A DNA stretch of 6,372 bases from Candidatus Zixiibacteriota bacterium (GTDB taxonomy: Bacteria; Zixibacteria; MSB-5A5; GN15; PGXB01), in the NCBI GenBank assembly GCA_020345705.1, contig CP070766.1:2425800-2432171 (forward strand). The letters are read 5' to 3'. This document shows positions 1-6,372 of this stretch, in pieces. The stretch's first letter is position 1. The number at the start of each line of letters is the position of its first letter. The position numbers were made by a program, and so were the translations under genes. The notes beneath the pieces are model-generated. The model was not told where the DNA came from, made no database searches, and saw nothing but the letters and a program-made list of their open reading frames with translations.

Positions 1-447
1 GAGGTCATCGGGATCCAGAACCTTTTCCATCATGGCCAGAGCCCGTCGGAAGAGCCTTTCGGATTCGGCATGTCTCCCTTGAAGATTATACGCGTCCGCC
101 AGCAAAGCCATACTATGAGCAACCTCAGAATGCTCAACGCCATGAGCACCGATCCGTATATCAAGGGCCTTAACAAGTAAGGTCTCGGCACTGAAATGCT
201 CACCAAGGCAACCGTAGTACCGCCCAAGCCTTGAGAGTACCCGGGCCACGGACGTATCGGTTTCACCAAACTCAGCCAATGCTTCTTTCAGCGCCAGTTC
301 TCCCAAGACGACGGCCGAGTCATATTTGCCGGATGCACCCATGGACTTTGCTTCTTCCAGAAGCGCATCCCATTCCTGCCCGCTCGCCGCCGCACAGAAG
401 AAAAGGCACAAAAGTGTCAGCACTGACAGAAGGATTCTTGCTTTCAT
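1..447 (-). CDS. Exported tetratricopeptide-repeat (TPR) protein, N-terminal 149 residues; continues past the left edge
   Basis: The frame is open from an ATG at 447 to position 1, so the C-terminus is missing. Residues 1-23 form a signal peptide: a KAR basic end, then a hydrophobic stretch of L, F, V and A, with likely cleavage near A-S-G/Q-E. A cysteine (C18) lies in the hydrophobic core, but the preceding L-F-F is a poor lipobox. From residue 26 the chain shows TPR repeats with an exact 42-residue period: G40-K-Y, G82-E-H and G124-R-H recur, as do A-L pairs at 52-53, 94-95 and 136-137. A 42-residue period is typical of the kinesin-light-chain-like TPR class rather than the classical 34. 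Such proteins are helical scaffolds for protein binding, here probably in the periplasm or on the surface; the partner cannot be told. GAGG lies 4 bases before the ATG, and a good promoter sits at 519-547. It is transcribed divergently from the cytochrome gene. A C-terminal effector domain beyond the edge is possible. Confidence 0.85.
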   Translation of the reverse strand, partial: MKARILLSVLTLLCLFFCAAASGQEWDALLEEAKSMGASGKYDSAVVLGELALKEALAEFGETDTSVARVLSRLGRYYGCLGEHFSAETLLVKALDIRIGAHGVEHSEVAHSMALLADAYNLQGRHAESERLFRRALAMMEKVLDPDDL

Positions 448-518
448 AAAACCTCAAAGATAAGACAAAACCGGCGGCCCATCTATCCCTTCCCAGCTGT
501 TGCGTTGCACACTAACAT

Positions 519-547
519 AATATAACGCAGGAAGCCGATTTTGGCAA
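519..547 (-). promoter_or_regulatory. Sigma70-type promoter for the TPR gene
   Basis: Reading the minus strand, TTGCCA (547-542) is followed by exactly 17 bases and then TATATT (524-519). Each box matches the sigma70 consensus at 5 of 6 positions. The expected start of transcription is near 512, giving a leader of about 65 bases to the ATG at 447. Its presence explains expression of the TPR gene without any upstream gene. Seen in sequence only; no experimental support. Confidence 0.6.
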
Positions 548-835
548 TAGAAATCTGCCTGCCAGGCTATGACGAACAGTATTGGCAAAGCGTTCAAGAC
601 TTTACCCGCAATCGCCGCGTCAGGGTCTGGTTGCGGAGGGGAACCGAGTCGGCGGCAGACTTTTCTGGTATTCAAATAATCTTCACGGATCGATGCCCGA
701 CGCCATTCTTTCCAAATTGCGGACGTATCTTTTTTGGATTCAAAAGCAGCTGAAACGGCCTTTTCCGCGCTCGTGTCATAATGGGCGGGATGGACGGGTC
801 TCCCGATCCGGCTGTCGGGTCTGCCAGGGCAGGAG
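548..835. other. Stretch between the divergent promoters with no gene I can support
   Basis: About 290 bases lie between the -35 box of the TPR promoter and the -35 box of the cytochrome promoter. Several frames are open. The longest, on the minus strand, runs from a GTG at 852 to a stop at 454, six bases before the TPR ATG (132 codons). It has no convincing ribosome binding site, no recognisable domain, and contains the TPR promoter inside it. The two open frames on the plus strand (70 and 85 codons) also show no family features. I see no tRNA-like fold or intrinsic terminator. The right end carries a pair of direct repeats (793-825). It could be regulatory DNA, a decayed gene or an unrecognised small gene. 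Confidence 0.5.
793..825. repeat. Pair of 12-bp direct repeats spaced 21 bp, upstream of the cytochrome promoter
   Basis: G-N-CGGGTCT-N-CC occurs at 793-804 and again at 814-825. Ten of 12 positions are identical, including the seven-base core CGGGTCT. The 21-bp offset is two helical turns, so both copies face the same side of the DNA. They sit roughly 40-75 bases upstream of the predicted transcription start, a usual place for activator sites. A chance origin is quite possible because the core is short and GC-rich. Confidence 0.25.
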
Positions 836-863
836 TTGACATCGTTTGACACCTGCTTATGAT
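836..863 (+). promoter_or_regulatory. Sigma70-type promoter for the multiheme cytochrome gene
   Basis: A perfect TTGACA (836-841) is followed by 16 bases and TATGAT (858-863), which matches TATAAT at 5 of 6. Predicted transcription start is near 870, leaving a leader of about 107 bases before the ATG at 977. A second TTGACA at 846-851 has no -10 box at the right distance and is probably not used. No riboswitch-like structure was recognised in the leader; the only inverted repeat noticed there is a 5-bp stem, GATGA/TCATC, at 919-935. Confidence 0.65.
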
Positions 864-960
864 AGAATGGATCACGAATAAAAGGGGACGCGATAAGAAC
901 AGGTCTGGCTTTGGAATAGATGATTCACAGTCATCAAAAGAACCAACCTTGAGAAAGAAA

Positions 961-967
961 AGGGAGG
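961..967 (+). promoter_or_regulatory. Ribosome binding site that fixes the cytochrome start at 977
   Basis: AGGGAGG lies with its GGAGG core ending 9 bases before the ATG at 977. An in-frame TTG at 968 directly abuts this site and so cannot be the start. Choosing 977 gives a clean signal peptide beginning MRRLL. Confidence 0.8.
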
Positions 968-976
968 TTGCAGAAC

Positions 977-3541
977 ATGAGAAGATTGTTAACGATGGGC
1001 GCCGGGTTGCTCCTGGCGGCCGCGGTCGCTGTATGGGCGGCGGTACCGACCACCCTCAACGACTTTTTCCTGCCCGGATCGCAACCGGGTCAGTCGGGTA
1101 ACATTGAACATCCCAGCAAATGCGACAACTGTCACGGCGGTTATGACCTGGCCGTGGAACCGGCCTTTAACTGGCGAGGAAGTATGATGTCCCAGGCGGC
1201 CCGCGATCCGCTATTCTATGCCTGTCTGGCAATTTCCAACCAAGATGCACCAGAGAGCGGGGACCTCTGCATCCGCTGTCACTCACCTGACGGCTGGCTG
1301 GGCGGGCGGTCGCTGCCGACCGACGGCTCGGCGCTCAACGCCAATGACCGCGAGGGAGTCCAGTGTGATTTCTGTCACAAACTCGTTAAACCAACATCTC
1401 TTGGTGTTAATCCTTATCCCGACGATCAAATGTACACGGCGGGAACGTATGACGCCGACCAGGCATATCTTGCCACGCTGGGTCAGATTCCGCCGACTTC
1501 CGCCAACGGGATGTATATTGCCGACGCCAATAATGCCAAGCGGGGTCCATACGTCGACGCCGCCGCGCGTCACCAGATGTTTTACTCTCCATTCCACAAG
1601 GAGACGGCCCTGTGCGGGACATGTCATGATGTCAGCAACCCGGCCTTCATCAAGGATGTCTCGGGCAGTTATATTCCCAACGATTTTGACGCTCCCGCCC
1701 CGGATTTCGACCCGTACACGATGTTCCCCATAGAGCGGACGTACAGCGAGTGGCTGAAGAGCGAGTACAACACTCCGGGGGGCGTTTTCGCACCGCAGTT
1801 CGGCGGGAACAAACAGTTTGTCTCAACCTGTCAGGACTGCCACATGCGTGACGTCACCGGGGTCGGCTGTAACAAGAAGGGTGCCCCGACCCGGAGCGAC
1901 CTGCCGCTTCACGATATGACCGGGGGCAATACCTTCATCCCGGCCCTTGTCAGCCAGCTTTACCCTGCCGAGATCGACCAGGCGGCCCTTGATGCCGGGG
2001 TTCAGCGCGCCACGCAGATGCTTCAGATGGCGGCGTCACTTAGTACGAAGGTCACCCCGGCGACCGCAGGCTATACCGCCTCTGTAACGGTAACCAACGA
2101 AACGGGGCACAAACTTCCTTCCGGTTACCCCGAGGGACGTCGTATCTGGCTTAATGTGAAAGCGTTTGACGCCGACGGCGCCACGGTCTACGAATCGGGC
2201 GCATACGACGCCGCTGCCGGCGATTTGATCCATGATCCCGATATTAAAGTCTATGAAATCAAACCGGGCATTTCGGAAGCTTTGGCCCCGGCTCTCGGTC
2301 TCCCTGCCGGACCGTCATTCCACTTTGTTTTGAACCACGAAATCTTCAAAGATAACCGGATTCCTCCGCGAGGTTTTACCAACGCTAATTTCGCCATGAT
2401 CCAATCTCCGCCGGTCAATTACACCTATCCCGACGGTCAGAACTGGGACGATACGGAATACCCGATTCCGAGCGGGGCGACCAGAGTCGTGGCAACGCTT
2501 TATTACCAGGCTACCAGCAAGGGATATGTCACCTTCCTGCGTGACATGAATACGACGAACAACTGGGGCCAGGTTTTCTATGATCTCTGGAATACTACCG
2601 GCAAATCCGCTCCGGTGGCAATGAATGTTGACACGTTCGATATCCAGCCCGTAATTGAACAGCCTCCGGTGGCCGACTTTGTCGGAACACCCACCTCGGG
2701 CGACGCGCCTCTCGCGGTCAGCTTTAGCGACCTGTCCAGCAACGTCCCGACGTCCTGGTCCTGGGATTTCGGCGATGCAAATAGTTCCACGGTACAAAAT
2801 CCGACGCATATTTATGATCTGCCCGGTGTGTACACGGTATCACTGACCGCAGCCAATGCTTTCGGCTCCGACACTCACACCAAGACCGATTACATCACTG
2901 CCACCGAAGTGACCATAACGCAGATGCATGTAGCAAGCATCGCCGTTACTCGGGTCGCGGCCGGTGGACCGAACCGGACAGGCAGGGCAACCGTAACCGT
3001 TGTCGACCAGCATGACGTGCCGGTAGCGGGTGCCGCCGTCACAGGCTATTTCAATGCCCCTAACGGCAGCTTGAAGTCGGAGAATACCGATGCCACCGGT
3101 GTTGCCGTGGTTACTTCAGACAAAACTAAGAATCCGCCGGCCGATTGGTGTTTCACCGTCACCAGCGTCCAGTTACCGGGTTCGGTTTATGATTCATCCG
3201 CCAATCTGGTTACCGTAGCGTGTGAAAGCGGTCCGGCGGCAAGGTTCCGGGATATGGCAAAGACGACGACAGTCCCGTGCCAATTCGGTTTGCATCAGAA
3301 CCACCCGAATCCGTTCAACGCCGGCACCGTTATCGGATTCTCGCTGCCCTCTGCCTCTTATGTGAAGCTGGAAGTTTACAACATTTCAGGGCGGGAGGTG
3401 GTCACTCTTGTGGATACGTATCTTGAGGCAGGCAATCATTCCGTTGCCTGGGACGGTTCGGATGCTGCCAGCGGAATCTATCTTTATCGGCTTGAAGCAG
3501 GGAACAGCAACATGACAAGAAAGATGATTTTGCTGAAGTAG
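977..3541 (+). CDS. Exported pentaheme c-type cytochrome with PKD, Ig-like and C-terminal sorting (T9SS/FlgD-like) domains
   Basis: 854 residues. Residues 1-22 are a signal peptide (RR, then an L/A/V-rich core, cleavage near V-W-A-A). The heme domain (about 40-390) carries five CXXCH motifs: CDNCH 49-53, CIRCH 98-102, CDFCH 130-134, CGTCH 213-217 and CQDCH 285-289. The layout 'GSMMSQAARDPLF ... CIRCHSPDGWLGGR' and the later TGHKLPSGYPEGRR (H378) resemble cytochrome c554-type multiheme proteins. Histidines 45, 199, 207, 312 and 378 are candidate distal heme ligands; C83 and C298 lie outside heme motifs. A PKD domain follows (about 563-643, WDFGD at 596-600), then an Ig-like, Big-1-style domain (about 650-750, C725 and C749 possibly bonded). 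The last domain (768-854, NHPNPFN at 775-781) is a T9SS type A sorting or FlgD-like Ig module. The protein should be exported through Sec, loaded with heme in the periplasm, then displayed or released. Redox electron transfer is secure at family level; the substrate is unknown. It is monocistronic, with its own promoter and terminator. Confidence 0.94.
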   Translation: MRRLLTMGAGLLLAAAVAVWAAVPTTLNDFFLPGSQPGQSGNIEHPSKCDNCHGGYDLAVEPAFNWRGSMMSQAARDPLFYACLAISNQDAPESGDLCIRCHSPDGWLGGRSLPTDGSALNANDREGVQCDFCHKLVKPTSLGVNPYPDDQMYTAGTYDADQAYLATLGQIPPTSANGMYIADANNAKRGPYVDAAARHQMFYSPFHKETALCGTCHDVSNPAFIKDVSGSYIPNDFDAPAPDFDPYTMFPIERTYSEWLKSEYNTPGGVFAPQFGGNKQFVSTCQDCHMRDVTGVGCNKKGAPTRSDLPLHDMTGGNTFIPALVSQLYPAEIDQAALDAGVQRATQMLQMAASLSTKVTPATAGYTASVTVTNETGHKLPSGYPEGRRIWLNVKAFDADGATVYESGAYDAAAGDLIHDPDIKVYEIKPGISEALAPALGLPAGPSFHFVLNHEIFKDNRIPPRGFTNANFAMIQSPPVNYTYPDGQNWDDTEYPIPSGATRVVATLYYQATSKGYVTFLRDMNTTNNWGQVFYDLWNTTGKSAPVAMNVDTFDIQPVIEQPPVADFVGTPTSGDAPLAVSFSDLSSNVPTSWSWDFGDANSSTVQNPTHIYDLPGVYTVSLTAANAFGSDTHTKTDYITATEVTITQMHVASIAVTRVAAGGPNRTGRATVTVVDQHDVPVAGAAVTGYFNAPNGSLKSENTDATGVAVVTSDKTKNPPADWCFTVTSVQLPGSVYDSSANLVTVACESGPAARFRDMAKTTTVPCQFGLHQNHPNPFNAGTVIGFSLPSASYVKLEVYNISGREVVTLVDTYLEAGNHSVAWDGSDAASGIYLYRLEAGNSNMTRKMILLK

Positions 3542-3562
3542 CCCTGCGACGTCAGATTCATG

Positions 3563-3594
3563 GGCGGGTCACGACTATCGTGACTCGCCTTTTT
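3563..3594 (+). terminator. Intrinsic terminator of the cytochrome gene
   Basis: A 12-bp stem pairs 3563-3574 with 3578-3589, with one G-T wobble and a three-base CTA loop. It is followed at once by five T residues (3590-3594). It starts 21 bases after the TAG stop. On the minus strand no T-run follows the stem, so it should not end transcripts coming from the DinB side. Confidence 0.93.
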
Positions 3595-3633
3595 CAATCA
3601 TTGAATTGCCGTCGAGATATGATAATACCGGTA

Positions 3634-4116
3634 CTAGCCGAACGGGCGCTCGCGTCCGAGCGCTTTGCGAATGTGCGTTATCTGTCCATTGTGATAAAAC
3701 TCATGCATACACAGGAAAGTCACCGCCTGCCAAACGTGCGACTTTCTCTCACCCTCACCGATTTCTTTCGTCAAATCGGGCTCGGCAATGCCTTCAACCA
3801 GGGAAATAGCCGCCTGATGGGCGGCATAGAGCTGCTCTTTCAGTTCTGACAAAGACGGATAGGCCGAAGGGTCATCAGAGACTTCAGACCCGCCCCCGTA
3901 GAGCTTTTCGAAACTGCTGTAATCCGATTCTTGGTCGCCCAGAAGCGTTTTGGTGTAGTTAAGGCTGTAAAGAAGATGGCCGACCTGCCAGCGGATATGG
4001 TTGTGCCGACCCGGCCCTCGGGCCATGGACTCTTCTTCGTTGATGTCGTCAACCAGCTTCCTGGTTACCTCTTGATTAAGGTGGAGCATGTACAGCAGAT
4101 GCTTTTGTATCGACAT
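3634..4116 (-). CDS. DinB-like (YfiT/DinB superfamily) putative metal-binding protein
   Basis: 160 residues, the normal length for this family of four-helix-bundle proteins. The three-histidine metal site is complete: H47 in W-Q-V-G-H-L, and H138 and H142 in H-E-F-Y-H-N-G-Q-I, followed by the usual I-R-K-A-L-G end. Family members include damage-inducible DinB/YfiT proteins and thiol-dependent transferases that use bacillithiol, mycothiol or glutathione. The exact reaction cannot be told here. There is no signal peptide, so it is cytoplasmic. I chose the ATG at 4116 because the first family helix begins there and the DNA just upstream is AT-rich. GGGA six bases before it is a weak ribosome site. 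An ATG at 4194 in the same frame has a better AGGA at 7 bases and would add 26 residues without domain character, so the start is not certain. The peptidase gene ends 156 bases upstream on the same strand with no clear terminator between. No terminator was seen after the gene. Confidence 0.88.
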   Translation of the reverse strand: MSIQKHLLYMLHLNQEVTRKLVDDINEEESMARGPGRHNHIRWQVGHLLYSLNYTKTLLGDQESDYSSFEKLYGGGSEVSDDPSAYPSLSELKEQLYAAHQAAISLVEGIAEPDLTKEIGEGERKSHVWQAVTFLCMHEFYHNGQITHIRKALGRERPFG

Positions 4117-4168
4117 AATGCGTCCCGTGATATAAAGATTAAATGTTATCCAAAAATGAAACAATCTC

Positions 4169-4195
4169 GATGGCATGTCAACCCATAATGCCATC
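4169..4195. promoter_or_regulatory. Inverted repeat overlapping a -35-like box upstream of the DinB gene; possible operator
   Basis: GATGGCAT (4169-4176) and ATGCCATC (4188-4195) are perfect 8-bp inverted arms separated by 11 bases. Arm centres are 19 bp apart, near two helical turns, which suits a dimeric helix-turn-helix repressor. On the minus strand a perfect TTGACA (4181-4176) overlaps the inner edge of one arm by one base. The -10 box at 17 bases (CATTTT) is poor, so the promoter itself is uncertain. The site lies 53 bases upstream of the chosen DinB start. There is no hairpin plus T-run, so it is not a terminator. Confidence 0.3.
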
Positions 4196-4272
4196 AGCCT
4201 ATCCTGATTACCGCCGGGATAAATCCTCCGGTTGGATCGCCGACTCGCCTTTCCAGGGAAATTGCGCGATGA

Positions 4273-6372
4273 TTATTGGCAAGCCGGGTCAGGGCCATTT
4301 CTGTATAAATAGTTGACCAGGTATGAGACGTCCAGGATATTCACCGCCCCGTTTGCATCCGGGTCGGCGACCCACATTGACTCCGGCGCCGGTCCATCTT
4401 TGTACAGATAATTTACTATGAATGTTATGTCGAAGATGTTTATGACATCGTCATTGTCGGCATCGCCGCAGACAGGAGCCGGGATTCCCTCTCTTACAAG
4501 CGACGGATCACCATACAGGTTGTAGTTAAACATATTCTGATACTCATAATAGTGATCCCATCCAAAATTCTGATTACAATAGAATTTGGCGTCATACAAG
4601 GCGTCGCCGACTTTCTCCGGCCCGCCTGGGCCATCGATCATATAATAATTGAACCGGTAACATATCCCCTCGGCACCGCCCCCCGTCGCTCCTTCCGCGG
4701 AGATGGCGGCCGGCCTGGTGGCGCTGAGAACGCCTGCGGCAGCGCCAAATCCCGGCCGTGTCAGAAGGTCAACACCAAGATTGCCCACAATATTGGATTC
4801 CGGATATCCCACGAAGCACGAGACGGCAAAGACTATCGAAGGATAATCATCATCAAGGTTCGCCACCGTCGAAATGAAGGGCAGAGATTGAATGCCGTCG
4901 GAACCGTCAGTTTCCGCAATGCCGTCCCCATCATCCCACCACCACACTGTTCTGTAGGCGCCCTCGGGAGAACCATGTCCCGCCCAGTTGACGACGCCGT
5001 AATGACCGTTGCACCAAGCGTCGGTGAACGACGAAAAAGTCAATGGCGGCCAGGAGTAAACGGATGATACGATACCTTCCTGCTCACTGTAGTGGTTTAC
5101 CGCCCAGTCGCTCATAATGTCGGTTTCCAGCGCGTCGTGCAGGCGCGCACCATCTATAAACGGATAGCCGCTGTTGTTCTGGTTCTCAAAAAACAGGATG
5201 GCCCCGGCATGCAATGCCTGATTCTTCCAGAAGCCGGTATCCTGCTCAAAAGCAACCAGCTTATTGAGTGTGTATAATATCCTCGCCGGGTCGCTCGTCG
5301 GAATCCGGCCAACACTGACCTCAGCCAGGAAATCGGGGTCGTCCTGACCATACTCGCCATAAAAACCATCACCGTCCGAATCCCAGGAGGATGCATCCGG
5401 ATAGGACAGATCGGCATAGTAGTGATCGGTCGGCACGGCGCCGCCGTAGTTATAAGGAGTGTCAGGGTTGTGTGTATGATTTGTGAAATCCGGGTAGCAC
5501 AGGCGCATCGGAACAGTCGAAACGTCGCCTATTATAAGGACGTACTCGATCCCCCAGACTCCGTAATGCGTTCTGAGAAAATTCCTGATTTGCTCGGCAA
5601 GGTCTCCGCCGGCTTGTTCCGTAATCTCGGAATCAGTGATTAATACGACTTTCACGCTGTATCCCAAAGACGTTTTCCAGCCGATGAAGCTGGAGGAAGT
5701 CAGGGCGGATTGCAGAGAAGCAGTCGTGATTACTGCATAATCATAACTCTCTGTTTTACTTCCGGAAGGCCGGTTAATCGGCACATACAAATCCTTTATC
5801 TGCTCATAATTATAGAATAGTCTTGAAGCCTGCTCTTCGGCCGGACCATTCCGCGTTAAATCCTCGAATAGCCGAGCGTCAGGGCTGCCCTGAGCCGGCA
5901 GAGTGTATTCGATTCTGATTTCCGCATTACCATAATAGACCAGTCTGCCGGATTGAGGATAATAGCTGAAGGGACAAAAGGATACGGAAGCATATGAATA
6001 CTTTCGGAAGGTCCCTGAGGCCTTGAGTTTTCCTCTCTTGTCCGGGTAGGCTTGCTCCCGGGAATATGTAATCTCATTATTCGTCTTCCATCCGTTCTGC
6101 AGCCGCTCAGCAATTTCGGAGTTTTGCCGCGGATCGAGGACGGGCATAATCGGCGGTGACGGCAAGATATTATATGTACCTGCCAGCGGCGTTCCGGCTG
6201 CGGCGTTGACCTCAACCGCCCGGACCCGGGACCCGGGTGGTAGAGCGATCAGAAAATTCTTTGACGGAAGTTTGGGTTTGCCGGGCGCGGCCAGATAGCC
6301 GAAACCTTCCATCTCGATAACGTGCCCGCCGTCCCCGGCGATAATTCTGTAATCCCCGGCCGTCACTTCATA
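4273..6372 (-). CDS. Gingipain-like C25 family cysteine peptidase with C-terminal dockerin-like domain; N-terminus beyond the right edge
   Basis: The frame is open to the window edge (699 residues visible). The GTG at 6366 is not taken as the start because upstream codons remain open and no signal peptide is in view. Numbering from the edge, residues 1 to about 205 are a C25-type prodomain (GKPKLP at 31-36). The peptidase domain runs from about 210 (YDYAVIT) to 625 (LYGDP at 619-623). It contains I-I-G-D (D283), an acidic DSDGDG loop (331-336) likely to bind calcium, the catalytic His in A-G-H-G-S (H466) and the catalytic Cys in V-S-C-F-V-G (C519). Residues 635-699 hold two dockerin-type calcium repeats, starting at D637 and D670. 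C635 and C698 bracket the pair and could be disulfide-linked. Family members are secreted endopeptidases made as zymogens; cleavage specificity cannot be read from sequence. PorU, the type IX secretion sortase, is a related C25 protein, but this tail does not fit it. The dockerin-like tail suggests attachment to a partner or a calcium-stabilised cap. Confidence 0.92.
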   Translation of the reverse strand, partial: YEVTAGDYRIIAGDGGHVIEMEGFGYLAAPGKPKLPSKNFLIALPPGSRVRAVEVNAAAGTPLAGTYNILPSPPIMPVLDPRQNSEIAERLQNGWKTNNEITYSREQAYPDKRGKLKASGTFRKYSYASVSFCPFSYYPQSGRLVYYGNAEIRIEYTLPAQGSPDARLFEDLTRNGPAEEQASRLFYNYEQIKDLYVPINRPSGSKTESYDYAVITTASLQSALTSSSFIGWKTSLGYSVKVVLITDSEITEQAGGDLAEQIRNFLRTHYGVWGIEYVLIIGDVSTVPMRLCYPDFTNHTHNPDTPYNYGGAVPTDHYYADLSYPDASSWDSDGDGFYGEYGQDDPDFLAEVSVGRIPTSDPARILYTLNKLVAFEQDTGFWKNQALHAGAILFFENQNNSGYPFIDGARLHDALETDIMSDWAVNHYSEQEGIVSSVYSWPPLTFSSFTDAWCNGHYGVVNWAGHGSPEGAYRTVWWWDDGDGIAETDGSDGIQSLPFISTVANLDDDYPSIVFAVSCFVGYPESNIVGNLGVDLLTRPGFGAAAGVLSATRPAAISAEGATGGGAEGICYRFNYYMIDGPGGPEKVGDALYDAKFYCNQNFGWDHYYEYQNMFNYNLYGDPSLVREGIPAPVCGDADNDDVINIFDITFIVNYLYKDGPAPESMWVADPDANGAVNILDVSYLVNYLYRNGPDPACQ

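Noticed and set aside
501..529. Inverted arms TGCGTT and AACGCA around the -10 region of the TPR promoter
   Set aside because: A 6-bp pair with a 17-base spacer is expected often by chance.
846..851. Second TTGACA as an alternative promoter
   Set aside because: The only good -10-like box (TAGAAT, 863-868) is 11 bases away, too close for sigma70.
541..875. Small open frames on both strands (plus 541-753, plus 582-839, minus 672-875)
   Set aside because: They overlap one another, lack ribosome sites and show no recognisable domain or motif.
968..976. TTG at 968 as the start of the cytochrome gene
   Set aside because: It directly follows the AGGGAGG ribosome site with no spacing. The ATG at 977 has the correct spacing and gives a normal signal peptide.
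1218..1733. Plus-strand 171-codon frame inside the cytochrome gene, and similar long minus-strand frames at 1283-1627 and 2315-2809
   Set aside because: They lie entirely inside a gene with five heme motifs and intact domains. Their translations are Arg/Pro/Thr-rich shadows without family features.
4211..4235. Hairpin-like GGAT/ATCC sequence after the peptidase stop as a terminator
   Set aside because: The stem is short and bulged, and no T-run follows on the minus strand.
4242..4252. 11-base match GACTCGCCTTT shared with the terminator at 3582-3592
   Set aside because: It is isolated, with no matching left arm nearby and no full T-run, so it is most likely chance and not a second terminator.
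4552..5067. Plus-strand 171-codon frame opposite the C25 peptidase
   Set aside because: It is a shadow of the catalytic region encoding H466 and C519, and its translation shows no domain.
6361..6366. GTG at 6366 as the true start of the C25 peptidase
   Set aside because: The frame stays open to the window edge and a secreted zymogen needs a signal peptide, which is not present after this GTG.
1..6372. CRISPR arrays, insertion sequences, tRNA or phage genes
   Set aside because: No regularly spaced repeats, terminal inverted repeats with a transposase, cloverleaf or phage-type protein was seen.

Overview
The window looks like a chromosomal segment from a Gram-negative bacterium of the Fibrobacteres-Chlorobi-Bacteroidetes superphylum, most like uncultured lineages such as Zixibacteria or KSB1. 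Base composition is moderately GC-rich. The assignment rests on two protein tails. The cytochrome ends in an 'NHPNPFN ... SGIYLYRLEAG' sorting-type domain, and the peptidase ends in a dockerin-like pair with 'INIFDITFIVNYLY' and 'VNILDVSYLVNYLY' cores. This is inference from remembered family style, not from a search.

Layout: (1) 1-447, minus strand, is the N-terminal part of an exported TPR protein that runs off the left edge. (2) 448-976 is a divergent intergenic region. It holds a good sigma70-type promoter for the TPR gene (519-547, minus) and another for the cytochrome gene (836-863, plus). Between them lie about 290 bases with no gene I can defend. (3) 977-3541, plus, is a large exported pentaheme cytochrome c with PKD, Ig-like and C-terminal sorting domains, followed by a strong intrinsic terminator at 3563-3594. 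(4) 3634-4116, minus, is a DinB-like three-histidine protein. An 8-bp inverted repeat overlaps a TTGACA box upstream of it. (5) 4273-6372, minus, is a gingipain-like C25 cysteine peptidase with a prodomain and a C-terminal dockerin-like domain. Its N-terminus lies beyond the right edge.

How the genes relate: three of the four proteins are exported or expected to be. The cytochrome and the peptidase are both large multidomain secreted proteins, but their C-terminal modules differ (type IX-secretion/FlgD-like versus dockerin-like). The window therefore looks like a cell-surface locus. Nothing in it proves the genes form one pathway. The cytochrome is its own transcription unit, and the DinB gene could be read from the peptidase transcript, from its own promoter, or both.

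I found no tRNA, rRNA, CRISPR array, insertion sequence or prophage signal. I also found no clear sign of a wholly new system. The most distinctive object is the surface-targeted multiheme cytochrome.
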